This document shows, one piece after another, positions 16,901 through 25,287 of a DNA stretch of 30,645 bases (within the stretch, counting starts at the first letter, position 1; each line of letters begins with the position of its first letter). The translations under genes were made by a program, and so were the position numbers. The stretch is taken from contig JAWXCB010000045.1 of the NCBI GenBank assembly GCA_034440455.1, positions 1 to 30,645 of the forward strand. Direction: 5' to 3'. Under the pieces are notes generated by a model. That model did not search any database. It saw only the letters and a program-made list of their open reading frames with translations, and was not told where the DNA came from. Source of the DNA: JAWXCB01 sp034440455 (GTDB lineage: Bacteria > Bacteroidota > Bacteroidia > Chitinophagales > CAIOSU01).

Positions 16901-19900
16901 CCTGTTTCAAGATTTTCAACAGTGTCGCCTGTAGCAACCGGATCGCCATCGCTCCAATTATAAGAGAATGGAGAAACACCACCTGTTACAACTACCCATG
17001 CTTTTCCGTCAGCATCACCTCCACAACTGACGCGTTGTGTATCAAGCGTAAGCACAAGCGGAGTAGATTCTGTTAATTCAACCGAAAGATTAGCAGTGCA
17101 GTTATTCAAATCTGTTGCGGTGACATTATAAATGCCTGCGGCTAATGAACTGATATTTTGCGAAGCGGAAGTGAAACTTGGTCCTGTCCAGTTGTAAGTA
17201 AACCCAGATGTTCCACCGCTCACGGTCAAATTAATCCAGCCATTTGACAAACCATTGCAGGAAACATTGCTGCGGTCAGCAACTAATGAAAGTGCATCAG
17301 GCTCCGTTACGCTATAATCTTTTATTGTTGAACATTGTGTTGACGTGTCATTTACTGTTACGGTATAAGTGCCGGGTTTCAATGCGGTGATATTTTGTGT
17401 GCTCTCGCCATTTGACCACGAGAAAATATTTGTGCCGACAACGATCAATGTAACAGACCCATTTTCCTCACCGAAGCAACTTACGTTAGCTACTACACCT
17501 GTCACTGTCGCTCCTCCTTCACTCACGGTGAATATTTTATCACCGATGCAGCTTGTCGCATCCGTTACGGTGACGCTGTAGGTTCCCGCGCCAATGCCGC
17601 TGATATTTTGCGTAGCCGCGCCATTCGACCACACAAACGTAAACGCGCCTGTTCCCGATGAAACGGTGAGATTGATTGCGCCATCCGTTGCACCGCATGT
17701 TGCATCAGTGACAACTCCTGTCAATGCAATTCCATTCACTACGCCAACCGTGAATGTTGAAACTGAAATACAACCAGCAGTATCATCAGTTACCGTTACA
17801 GTGTAATCGTCAAAAACTAATCCTGTAACTGTATCATTGGTAGAGGAATTTGACCAATTGAAACTGTAGAATCCTGAACCACCGCTCACAGCAAGTGCAA
17901 TGGAACCATCGTTTGAGGAACAATCCGTTGCGTCTGTAACGGTGCCGCTCACTGTCGGTCCGCCAGCATCTTCCACGAGAATATCTAACGATTGCTGACA
18001 ACTTGAAGTTTGGTCATTTACCGAAACAGTATAAAGCGCAGCGGCTAAACCTGTTCTATCCAGCGTGGCAGTTGAGCCGTCACTCCATGCGTAAATAAAA
18101 TTGCCGCTGCCGCCAATCACCGTTACATCAATGATGCCGTCAGGACTTGCACATGCCGCATTAATTACGCTTGCGGTTATATCAAAACGGGTTCCGACCT
18201 GCATCGTGAAACTCTTTGTTCCGGTGCAGCCGCTTGTGTCGGTTACAATTACTGAATAAAATCCTTCAGCAAGTCCTGATATATTTAGATTGGTAGAACC
18301 ATCAGACCACAAGTAAGTGTAAACTCCTGCGCCACCAGTTACAGTGATATTAATTGCGCCATCATTTCCATTCGGGCAAGTAACTACAGTAACAGACTCA
18401 GTAATAGAAATTTCAGAAGGCTCTCCGATTGTGATGCTGCCAGTAACTGAACATCCCGTAGAATCCGTTACTGTAACAGAAACAGGAACTGCGGTAAGAT
18501 TTGTAGTTGAATCACCTGAAAGAGTCGGCACACCATTATCCCACAAATAAGTATAAGGCGCATTTCCGCCAGCAACCGTTACCCAAGCAATGCCATCGTT
18601 ACTGCCATTGCAGGTGAGGTCTTGTTTATTTAAAGTGAGCACTATCGCAGCAGGTTCAGTGATTGTTGTTGTTCCTGTTTCTGTGCAACCACCGGAAGTT
18701 ACTTCAACAGAAACCGCACCGGGTGAAAGACCTAAAACAGAATCATTTGTCAACGGATTTGCGCCATTATCCCACAAATACGTGAATGTGCCCGCGCCCA
18801 AACCACCGCTTGCAGTTACATACGCTTTTCCATCACTGCCGCCATTGCAGGAAATACCAATGCTGCCCATCACCAGTATAATAGAATCAGGTTCTATGAT
18901 CGTTGCACATGCAGTGTCCTGACAACTGTTGGCATCGAAATATAAAACGCAGATTTGCCCGGGTGGAAGACTATTGACGCTATCAAGCCCGACATTATTC
19001 CCAGTTATACCCGACCAAAAAGGAGGTGAGTATAATGGTGTTCCTCCGCTGACATTCGCTTTCACTCTGCCATCGTCAACACCATTACAACTGATGTCCC
19101 ACTTTGTAAGTGTAACATTAAACAAAGGAGGCTCAACAATCACTGTTGAACCAACAACTGAACATCCATTGGTGTCAGTAACTGTTACAGACGCAACTCC
19201 TGCGCTAAGCGCAATGAAAGAATCAGGAAATAATTGAACGCCTCCGCTTGCTGCGCTCCACGCATATCCATATCCGCCCGCACCTCCTGTTGCATCTACC
19301 CCTGCTCTGCCATCTGTCAATCCATTGCAGGTGATATTTAATTTGTGCATCACCAAAGAAATTCCTGTGGCAGGTTGGTTGATGGTGATGCTCACTGTGT
19401 CTTTACAACTATTTGCATCAGTAACAACCACGGTAACGGGTCCTGCTGTCAAACCAGTAACTGTGTCATTGGTTATACCAGTGCCTCTGTCCCACAAATA
19501 TGTCTTTGGACCTGTGCCGCCTGTAACGCTGAGTATCCAAGCGCTTCCATCACTTCCGTTCAGGCAATTCACATCGCTTGCGTCAAGGATAGTTGTCATA
19601 GCGGACGGCTGAACAATAGTAGTATCCGCGTTCGTGCTACATCCGTTTAAATCTGTCACAGTTACAGTGATTCCTCCTGCACTAAGATTGATGACTGTAT
19701 CATTGGCTGGATTGGTTCCCCGGCTCCATGAATAGGTCTTGCTTCCGGTACCTCCGGTTGCGCTTACCCATGCGCTTCCATTACTTCCACCATTACAACT
19801 TACATCCGATTTATTCATGGTGAGCGCAATTGCTGAGGGTTGGGTAATGGTTCCATTCACAGAAGCTGTGCAAGTATTTGCATCAGTTGCTGTTACTGAA

Positions 19901-22900
19901 ATGGTTCCTACAGAAAGACTTCTGACACTGTCGCCCGGAGCTACGACCGTACCTCCAGGACTCCAACTATAGGTCAAAATACCCGTGCCGCCTGAACCGA
20001 TAACTTTAGCGCTTCCATCTGTGAGACCGTTACAGCTAATATCATGATCACGCAAGGTGAGGGAAATTGTGGTCGGCTGATTGATGCTTGTGCTTGCTGT
20101 TGCAGTACAGCCGTTTCCATCGGTAGCTGTCACCGTACATGAACCTGCACACAACAAAGTAACTGATGCAGATGTCTGGAGTGTACAACTCCATAAATAA
20201 GTTGGAATCCCTGAACCGCCTGTGGGAGTAACCGTTGCCGCGCCATCGCAAGTACCGGAACAAGAAGTAGGAGTAGTGCTGGTGATGCTTATGCTGAATG
20301 CAGGCGAGCCGGTAATGGTAACTTGTGCCGTATCGGTACATCCGTTTACATCGGTAACAGTAACAACATGCAAACCAGGGCAGAGAGCAGTTGCAATTGC
20401 AGTTGTTTCACCATTATCCCAGTCATAATCAAGTGCGCCTGTTCCCCCTGTTGCATTCGCTTGTGCAGAGCCATTGCACGATGCACTGCATAATGTATTT
20501 GCAACATTTGAAATTGAAACACTTACTACGGGCGGGTCGGTGATAATGTATGTTACTTCTCTGGAGCAGCCGGCAGTGTCGTCAACTATAACTGTGAAAG
20601 TATCAGCAGAAAGTCCAGTTCTGTCTTGTGTAGTGAGCGATGTATCGCTCCATGTATAATTAAATGTTCCGCTGCCTCCGGCAACAGTTAAATCTATACT
20701 GCCATCATTATCACCATTACAGGTAATATCTTCAAAGGTGGAAGAAACATTGAACGATGCGCCCACAGAAATATAATCAAAAAGCGTATCCTTTAACTGA
20801 CCTCCGGGATAGGTAGCCCATAAGACTACATCATAAGTTCCAACAGCACTATAAACTACTGGCGGGGTAGAATCGCTGGAAATAGCGGGTGTTCCTCCCG
20901 GGAAAAACCACGAGCGGGAAGTGGGAGGCGAAGTATATGCGTCTGCATAATGCACGGTGTCGCCTGCACAAACCGTAGTATCATCCGCAAAAAAGACCAA
21001 AGTAGGGAAGGTAGGGTCAATGAGCGTAAATGCGCTGCATGAATTCACATTGCTCACTGTAGCAATGTTGTTTATGATGTCAATAGTGCCTGTCCCGTTA
21101 GGCGGATCCCACACGAGAGTTGACGGATTCCATTGCATGGGACGCAGCAATGTTTCATCAATTGCATTATTCCCTGTACTCCATTCATTATCCAGATAAC
21201 GAAAAAGCATCGTAACAGTTGGCGTTGTCCCATAGTCATAACATTCATATACCCAATAGCGGTCATGCACACGGATTGAGTTTTCATTGCCAATAAAACT
21301 ATTGAGGTTTGTAACACCCGGTGGCAACGGACGGTTGTTTGGATTCGCAGTAGTTATAGTTGGGTAAGTGGCGACAGAAACAGAACCGGTTCCTGAAGGA
21401 GCGCCTGCTGTTTGAACTGTCAGTGTATAGGGAATGTACTGCGCGGTTGTTCCAAAAGGAAAAACATAGGAAGTTCCGGAGGATGCGTTATCAATAAACC
21501 AATGGATGCGGCTAATATCAGGATTGCCGGTTGTTGTTTCGCTGATAATCTTTCCGGTGGTGCGCTGGATGCTGGCATTTGACGCGTTTTCTATAAAAAG
21601 GTCGTTGCCATTGAGCGTAAGCGTGTGATTCACCAAGTCCACAGAGTTTTTAACCCGCACATCACCTGTTAAAATTCTGTTTATCAGAAAAACGTAAACA
21701 TTATTTTGGATGCCTATTTTGTCAAAGAGCATCGTTTCGCTTATCCCTTCTCCGTCAATATATTGTTGTCCATTTCTGATAAAGTTTACATAGGAGCCCT
21801 GCGTTGTAGCATCCACATTTCCCCTGATGTATGTCCAATCGCGCTCAACCACAATCGTGTCTTTTAAAAAAAGCGTTCCGGATGGCTTATCTATGATTAT
21901 GTTTGGAAGAAATCCTCTCGTTCTTGGGGTTTGACCATGAAACAGTTGGTCACCCGTTCCATTAATGACAATCTTAGCAGTTCCGCCACAATCAGTAGCG
22001 CCAAAACCGAAATCCAACACGACTATATCACCCTCTGCACAAATTGTACCGTCATAAACATCCTGCCGGTTCACTCCCCAAAACTCCAATCTGTTGGATA
22101 CAGTCAGCGTGTCGGTACTTTGTATAAATCGCCCCCCGGCAGTAGCCAACGCACTAAATGCCGCACTATATAGAGTATGACTGCCGCTAATTAATCCATC
22201 TCCTATAAATACTACCATAGAAGTACCAGGAACAAGATTGCCCCTGAAATAACGCCAATCAGGACCGACAATAATCCAGTCAATGAGAAAAAGTGTTCCT
22301 GAAGGCTTATCTATATAAATGTTTTCCAATATACTCCCCGTAAAGATTGTGCCTCTACCTACGATGCGCTGGTCAGCAGTTCCATCAATATGATTTATCA
22401 CATCTCCATAAGGAGAGCCCGCTGTGTTTCCCATAAAGGTTATAATCAAATCTCCTTTCAAAAAAATATGTCCACTGGAAATGTAATGCCTGAAACCTGA
22501 TTTAAGCAAAGTATCCAACACAATCAAAGAATCCGTTGCGCTAAAAGTTATCGCGTGGAAATCACTAACGAAATTGATTTCCAACTTGTTAAATGTCGTG
22601 TTCCCTGAAATCGTATTTCCTCCGCTCGTTCTTAATTTAACCCATCCGAAATTGTGATCAAATGTACTTGAAGTGTGTGTGAAATTACCTTGAATTGCCA
22701 GTGTGTCGGAAGTGCTGAAAAACGTAGGTCCGTTAAGCGTATAATTACCTAAGTTTATTGTAATGTCATTATTACCTCCATTAAATGTTCCCGTGCCTGC
22801 AAGCACCATCCCTGTTGCTCCTGGAATTGCATTTGGAAAAACAGTTAATCTGGATGTATTCTGATTGAAATTTCCCGAGAAACCTGCCTGAAATTCAAAG

Positions 22901-23130
22901 TGCGCAACTGTAGCGTCCACATTCAAGTTGCAGATTCCGGTGCCGTTGAAAAATACAAGGTCATTTGCTCCCGGCACAACACCTCCCACCCATGCTGTCG
23001 GGCTGTTCCAATTATGCACTCCTGAGCCAATCCAGTTTATCGGTGCTGCATTACTGTTAAAAGCCATTGCCAGAATGAAAACCGGTAAGAAAGGCTTCGT
23101 CTTCCTTACTAAGGTTAGTGATTTCAGCAT
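13930..23130 (-). CDS. Giant SprB-repeat T9SS cell-surface protein (3066 residues)
   Basis: The start at 23130 gives a long signal peptide with a basic n-region (MLKSLTLVRKTKPF) and likely cleavage after SNA. Residues 30-705 form a beta-rich head with Gly/Asn-rich, strand-like repeats, including two modules built around IDKPSGTLFL near residues 272 and 412. Residues about 706-788 are a PKD domain (TVCAGDTVHY, SWFFPGG, GTYDVVLWAT). About 27 SprB-type modules follow (residues about 789-2900, 75-80 each; consensus D-I-S-C-x-G-x-x-D-G-x-A ... Y-x-W-S ... V-T-V-T-D-x-N-G-C ... I-x-E-P). The end, from 2977, reads NIFVPNVITPNGDGVNDVW, then INRWGDEIF and DGTYYYLI, the gliding-motility-associated C-terminal domain used for T9SS export. 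The paired Cys in each module may form disulphides. SprB is the mobile adhesin of gliding Flavobacterium; motility here is not proven. Two PorP/SprF genes follow directly. Confidence 0.93.
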   Translation of the reverse strand: MLKSLTLVRKTKPFLPVFILAMAFNSNAAPINWIGSGVHNWNSPTAWVGGVVPGANDLVFFNGTGICNLNVDATVAHFEFQAGFSGNFNQNTSRLTVFPNAIPGATGMVLAGTGTFNGGNNDITINLGNYTLNGPTFFSTSDTLAIQGNFTHTSSTFDHNFGWVKLRTSGGNTISGNTTFNKLEINFVSDFHAITFSATDSLIVLDTLLKSGFRHYISSGHIFLKGDLIITFMGNTAGSPYGDVINHIDGTADQRIVGRGTIFTGSILENIYIDKPSGTLFLIDWIIVGPDWRYFRGNLVPGTSMVVFIGDGLISGSHTLYSAAFSALATAGGRFIQSTDTLTVSNRLEFWGVNRQDVYDGTICAEGDIVVLDFGFGATDCGGTAKIVINGTGDQLFHGQTPRTRGFLPNIIIDKPSGTLFLKDTIVVERDWTYIRGNVDATTQGSYVNFIRNGQQYIDGEGISETMLFDKIGIQNNVYVFLINRILTGDVRVKNSVDLVNHTLTLNGNDLFIENASNASIQRTTGKIISETTTGNPDISRIHWFIDNASSGTSYVFPFGTTAQYIPYTLTVQTAGAPSGTGSVSVATYPTITTANPNNRPLPPGVTNLNSFIGNENSIRVHDRYWVYECYDYGTTPTVTMLFRYLDNEWSTGNNAIDETLLRPMQWNPSTLVWDPPNGTGTIDIINNIATVSNVNSCSAFTLIDPTFPTLVFFADDTTVCAGDTVHYADAYTSPPTSRSWFFPGGTPAISSDSTPPVVYSAVGTYDVVLWATYPGGQLKDTLFDYISVGASFNVSSTFEDITCNGDNDGSIDLTVAGGSGTFNYTWSDTSLTTQDRTGLSADTFTVIVDDTAGCSREVTYIITDPPVVSVSISNVANTLCSASCNGSAQANATGGTGALDYDWDNGETTAIATALCPGLHVVTVTDVNGCTDTAQVTITGSPAFSISITSTTPTSCSGTCDGAATVTPTGGSGIPTYLWSCTLQTSASVTLLCAGSCTVTATDGNGCTATASTSINQPTTISLTLRDHDISCNGLTDGSAKVIGSGGTGILTYSWSPGGTVVAPGDSVRSLSVGTISVTATDANTCTASVNGTITQPSAIALTMNKSDVSCNGGSNGSAWVSATGGTGSKTYSWSRGTNPANDTVINLSAGGITVTVTDLNGCSTNADTTIVQPSAMTTILDASDVNCLNGSDGSAWILSVTGGTGPKTYLWDRGTGITNDTVTGLTAGPVTVVVTDANSCKDTVSITINQPATGISLVMHKLNITCNGLTDGRAGVDATGGAGGYGYAWSAASGGVQLFPDSFIALSAGVASVTVTDTNGCSVVGSTVIVEPPLFNVTLTKWDISCNGVDDGRVKANVSGGTPLYSPPFWSGITGNNVGLDSVNSLPPGQICVLYFDANSCQDTACATIIEPDSIILVMGSIGISCNGGSDGKAYVTASGGLGAGTFTYLWDNGANPLTNDSVLGLSPGAVSVEVTSGGCTETGTTTITEPAAIVLTLNKQDLTCNGSNDGIAWVTVAGGNAPYTYLWDNGVPTLSGDSTTNLTAVPVSVTVTDSTGCSVTGSITIGEPSEISITESVTVVTCPNGNDGAINITVTGGAGVYTYLWSDGSTNLNISGLAEGFYSVIVTDTSGCTGTKSFTMQVGTRFDITASVINAACASPDGIIDVTVIGGSGNFIYAWSDGSTATLDRTGLAAALYTVSVNDQTSSCQQSLDILVEDAGGPTVSGTVTDATDCSSNDGSIALAVSGGSGFYSFNWSNSSTNDTVTGLVFDDYTVTVTDDTAGCISVSTFTVGVVNGIALTGVVTDATCGATDGAINLTVSSGTGAFTFVWSNGAATQNISGIGAGTYSVTVTDATSCIGDKIFTVSEGGATVTGVVANVSCFGEENGSVTLIVVGTNIFSWSNGESTQNITALKPGTYTVTVNDTSTQCSTIKDYSVTEPDALSLVADRSNVSCNGLSNGWINLTVSGGTSGFTYNWTGPSFTSASQNISSLAAGIYNVTATDLNNCTANLSVELTESTPLVLTLDTQRVSCGGDADGKAWVVVTGGVSPFSYNWSDGDPVATGDTVENLETGIVRVTVTDANGCSATDSILVPEPTPLTLTITKTDILCFSNDNGTAIATPGGGTPGYTYLWNGGTGATNDTVTALAPLFVTVLITDLNLCTITDSIEIIEPDSITTTVNATDVTCFGDSNGTATVVATGGVQDYIYLWSRGTNVTSATVNGLSAGSVTVTVTDTNNCVKIDSITIFEPATPVTTTITSTDISCFGDSNGTATVVASGGTPGYVYSWSAGSSGNSVTVTGLPAGDVFVTVTDTNGCVALDTATILQPTQITFVTSKTDISCFGANDGVARVTSATGGTPGTLVPYTYLWNDGVAPFDLDSVTGLGEVTVTVEVRDSLNCLQTADVMIIEPAEILLSISKVDISCYGLTDGQASVVASGGNNGFTYSWSSGTNPTNDTVIDLSAGGITVTVTDLRGCSDTISTTIIEPDSLLLSIASTNVSCFGGNNGTAIVTPSGGTPGTSGYIYDWSSGSPGTTNAVTQLDSGIVIVTVTDSRGCFDTISANITQPATAVATTVTKTDVSCFDGNDGTATVVANGGTPGYDYLWSRGTGITNPTVTGLTAGSITVTVTDTNNCVKTDSITIIEPADLVLTIAVDSNASCNGGADGGLTVSLTGGTSTYSYVWSPNNDQLPNTTQTSHSVFELAVGNYTVVVTDANNCSKQISEDIVERAGPQISANGVVLDRPTCDRNDGEICITATTTDLPLTYAWNPTLNGNCPTGLSEGNYSVTITDGATCDTILNIALSDIPGPAVDFVKIKDSYCDDNDGQATAIVTGGVLPYSFTWVVDTPGTIISTDSIITGLVPDFYSLIVADSNACDTLINFSIINIASPNVAIAPVSPQTIFEGQTVDLVATSDISTAGFSWTPATDLSCDDCATPTSTPRTTITYELIVVDAATQCSDTAYMTIIVKDEKNIFVPNVITPNGDGVNDVWRITELQEIFLDHELVIINRWGDEIFREKNYQNKFDGTYNGNKLPDGTYYYLIQLKDIGKTISGPLTIISE
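14435..20770 (-). repeat. Array of about 27 SprB-type coding repeats
   Basis: Each unit is about 225-240 nt and encodes one beta-sandwich-like module. By eye there are at least two subgroups: most units start K/S-x-D-I-S-C-x-G and end in I-x-E-P, whereas a block near the middle (units 11-14) has V-T-x-A-T-C and lacks the E-P ending. Units 19 and 24 are almost the same over their second halves (VTVTDTNNCVK, DSITI), which suggests copying between units. Confidence 0.85.
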
Positions 23131-23210
23131 CTTAATTATTTAAACTGGTTACTTGATTTATGTAATTGCCGCAATTTATGGCAAACCATCTACTGACATT
23201 AAAACACAAT

Positions 23211-23268
23211 CTTCTCTCTAATTTAAGCAAGTCTAACCAAAGATACCTAAAAAAAGAGCTTCTCTCTA
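23211..23268 (-). promoter_or_regulatory. Candidate promoter region of the SprB-like operon
   Basis: On the minus strand TATCTTTG (23238-23245) matches TAnnTTTG fully and lies about 108 nt before the start codon. No TTG is present at the expected -33 distance. The box sits between two copies of CTTCTCTCTA (plus strand, 23211-23220 and 23259-23268), 48 nt apart, which could be a regulator site. The remainder of the 265-nt divergent gap has a weaker TAATTTTA (23331-23338) facing the second asnB gene. Confidence 0.3.
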
Positions 23269-23395
23269 TGCTTTTTCACGTACGTAATTTACCGACACAA
23301 ACGCTCCGAATCAGAGCCGCAACAAACCTTTAATTTTATCCGCAACTTATAGAAACTGCAGCCTGCCGCTGTTTTTTTCTTAAAATAAATCCCTC

Positions 23396-25285
23396 ATGTG
23401 CGGAATTGCAGGAATCATCCTTGCTCATAAAAGCAACCATCTCAATTCGATTGACCGGCAGTTTCTTTCTAAGTTTTCTTCATTTCTCAAATACCGCGGA
23501 CCAGACCAGGAAGGCATCGTAATTCAAATAGATAATTCCAAACAAGTAGGATTTGCGCATAAGCGCTTGAGCATTCTAGACCTTTCGGAAGCAGGCAGGC
23601 AGCCCATGTGGAGCAATTCCGGAAATTCTTTGATTGTTTTTAACGGGGAAATTTATAATTACCCTGAAATCAAAAGCGCTTTGGCAAAACAAGGTCGCTC
23701 CTTTAAAAGCACGAGCGACACCGAAGTAATCTTAGAGGCTTATGAAGCATGGGGCATTGAAAAAACATTAGATGTTATTGAAGGCATGTTTGCCTTTGCG
23801 CTCTACGATTTCAAAAAAGAAAAACTTTTTCTTGCAAGAGACCGATTCGGGCAGAAGCCGCTCTATTTCAGATTGTTTGATGGAAATCTTGCTTTTAGTT
23901 CTGACATCCGCTCCTTTGAATGGATGTTTAATGACCTTTCTCTTAACCATTATTCACTCGATTATTATTTCCGCGAGCTTTCCACCCCGATACAATCTAC
24001 CATCTGGAATGAAGTAGAAAAATTGCAACCGGGTCATTATGCTGTTTATGAATCGGGCGCTATCCGGCATTTCACTTACTGGAATCCTTCGTATGAGCCT
24101 AAAGTAAATTCAAGCCTTTCGGAGGCAATTGAACGGGCAGAAATTTTATTGAATAATTCCGTTAAAAGACAATTAGTTGCGGATGTGCCGGTAGGCGCTT
24201 TTCTGAGCGGGGGAATTGATTCAAACCTTGTGACTTTGTTTGCCGCAAAGAACTACGGGAAAAGAATTTCAACCTTCAGCGTGGGATTTGACTATGAAGA
24301 ATACAACGAAGTGAAGTATGCAAAAACAGTATCAGAAATCTGCAATTCGCAGCATCATGAAATTATCCTCAAGCCCAACGTGATTGAAATCGTGGAAGAC
24401 TTGGTGCATGAATATGGCGAACCGTTTGCAGACTCTTCTATGGTACCCACTTACTATCTCAGCAAGTTTGCCTCCGGTCATATCAAAGTGATTCTCGGAG
24501 GTGATGGCGGTGATGAAATTTTCGGAGGTTATCCAACTTATAATCAAGGACGCAGGATGCAGTTTTGGCGCGACAACTCTCTTTTTCATCCGTTTTTCAG
24601 ACTTGGGACTTTATTTTCAGGCGCGGAAAAACTCAAGTACCTGAACAACATTGCACAACAAAAACCCGAAACGATTGCTTCCGCTTTGAACAGAAACATG
24701 GGATTCAGCGATGCTGAAATGCGCCAGCTTTTCGGAACAATAAAAGAAAATGCAGCGAGCGCAGAACATCTGCTTATCATTCAGGAGGCAGAGCAACATT
24801 GCAAAACCATCTTTGATAAAATTCTTTATGCCAGCCTGAAAACACGGTTGGTAAATGATTACATCGTGAAGGTGGACAGAGCTTCGATGTATGCCTCGCT
24901 GGAAGTACGCAGTCCTTTTTTGGATAGAGAGTTATTTTCGTTCGTTTCCAAACTGCCTCCTTCCTTTATTCTTCAGAAAGGCATCAATAAGTTTATCACT
25001 AAAAAGATTTCCGAAAAATATTTTCCAAAGGAATTGATTTATCGCCCAAAGATGGGTTTCCGGATTCCTGTGGGACAATGGTTTAGAAATGAATTGAAAG
25101 AACACCTGAAAGAAGTAATCCTTCAGCGGCAGTCATTCGTTGAGTTGAATTATCCATTCATCGAGCAACTCATCAGTGCGCATGTTTCAGGCGCTGCCGA
25201 CCACAGCGATAAACTCTGGGCGCTTTATGTATTTCACATTTGGAGTAAACGTACATCAGCAAAATTTTTGAAACGCGAGAGTTGA
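23396..25285 (+). CDS. asnB: Asparagine synthase (glutamine-hydrolysing), second copy
   Basis: A complete 629-residue enzyme starting MCGIAGIILA, with Cys2 as the glutaminase nucleophile, then YRGPDQEG, GFAHKRLSILDLSEAGRQP and FNGEIYNYP. The synthetase pyrophosphate loop is SGGIDSN at 271-277; the last position is Asn where most relatives, including the first copy in this window, have Ser. GGDGGDEIFGGY and VKVDRASMYASLEVRSPFLD are present as usual. The two copies are clearly divergent in sequence, so this is not a recent duplication. It is transcribed away from the SprB-like operon and ends 2 nt before the end of the convergent GH3 gene. It may supply Asn or act on a sugar acid in surface-glycan synthesis; the sequence does not decide. 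Confidence 0.93.
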   Translation: MCGIAGIILAHKSNHLNSIDRQFLSKFSSFLKYRGPDQEGIVIQIDNSKQVGFAHKRLSILDLSEAGRQPMWSNSGNSLIVFNGEIYNYPEIKSALAKQGRSFKSTSDTEVILEAYEAWGIEKTLDVIEGMFAFALYDFKKEKLFLARDRFGQKPLYFRLFDGNLAFSSDIRSFEWMFNDLSLNHYSLDYYFRELSTPIQSTIWNEVEKLQPGHYAVYESGAIRHFTYWNPSYEPKVNSSLSEAIERAEILLNNSVKRQLVADVPVGAFLSGGIDSNLVTLFAAKNYGKRISTFSVGFDYEEYNEVKYAKTVSEICNSQHHEIILKPNVIEIVEDLVHEYGEPFADSSMVPTYYLSKFASGHIKVILGGDGGDEIFGGYPTYNQGRRMQFWRDNSLFHPFFRLGTLFSGAEKLKYLNNIAQQKPETIASALNRNMGFSDAEMRQLFGTIKENAASAEHLLIIQEAEQHCKTIFDKILYASLKTRLVNDYIVKVDRASMYASLEVRSPFLDRELFSFVSKLPPSFILQKGINKFITKKISEKYFPKELIYRPKMGFRIPVGQWFRNELKEHLKEVILQRQSFVELNYPFIEQLISAHVSGAADHSDKLWALYVFHIWSKRTSAKFLKRES

Positions 25286-25287
25286 TT

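Noticed and set aside
14285..20659. Many plus-strand open frames of 60-110 codons opposite the SprB repeats
   Set aside because: They recur with the repeat period and are simply the reverse reading of Thr/Val/Asp-rich modules; no start signal or family match.
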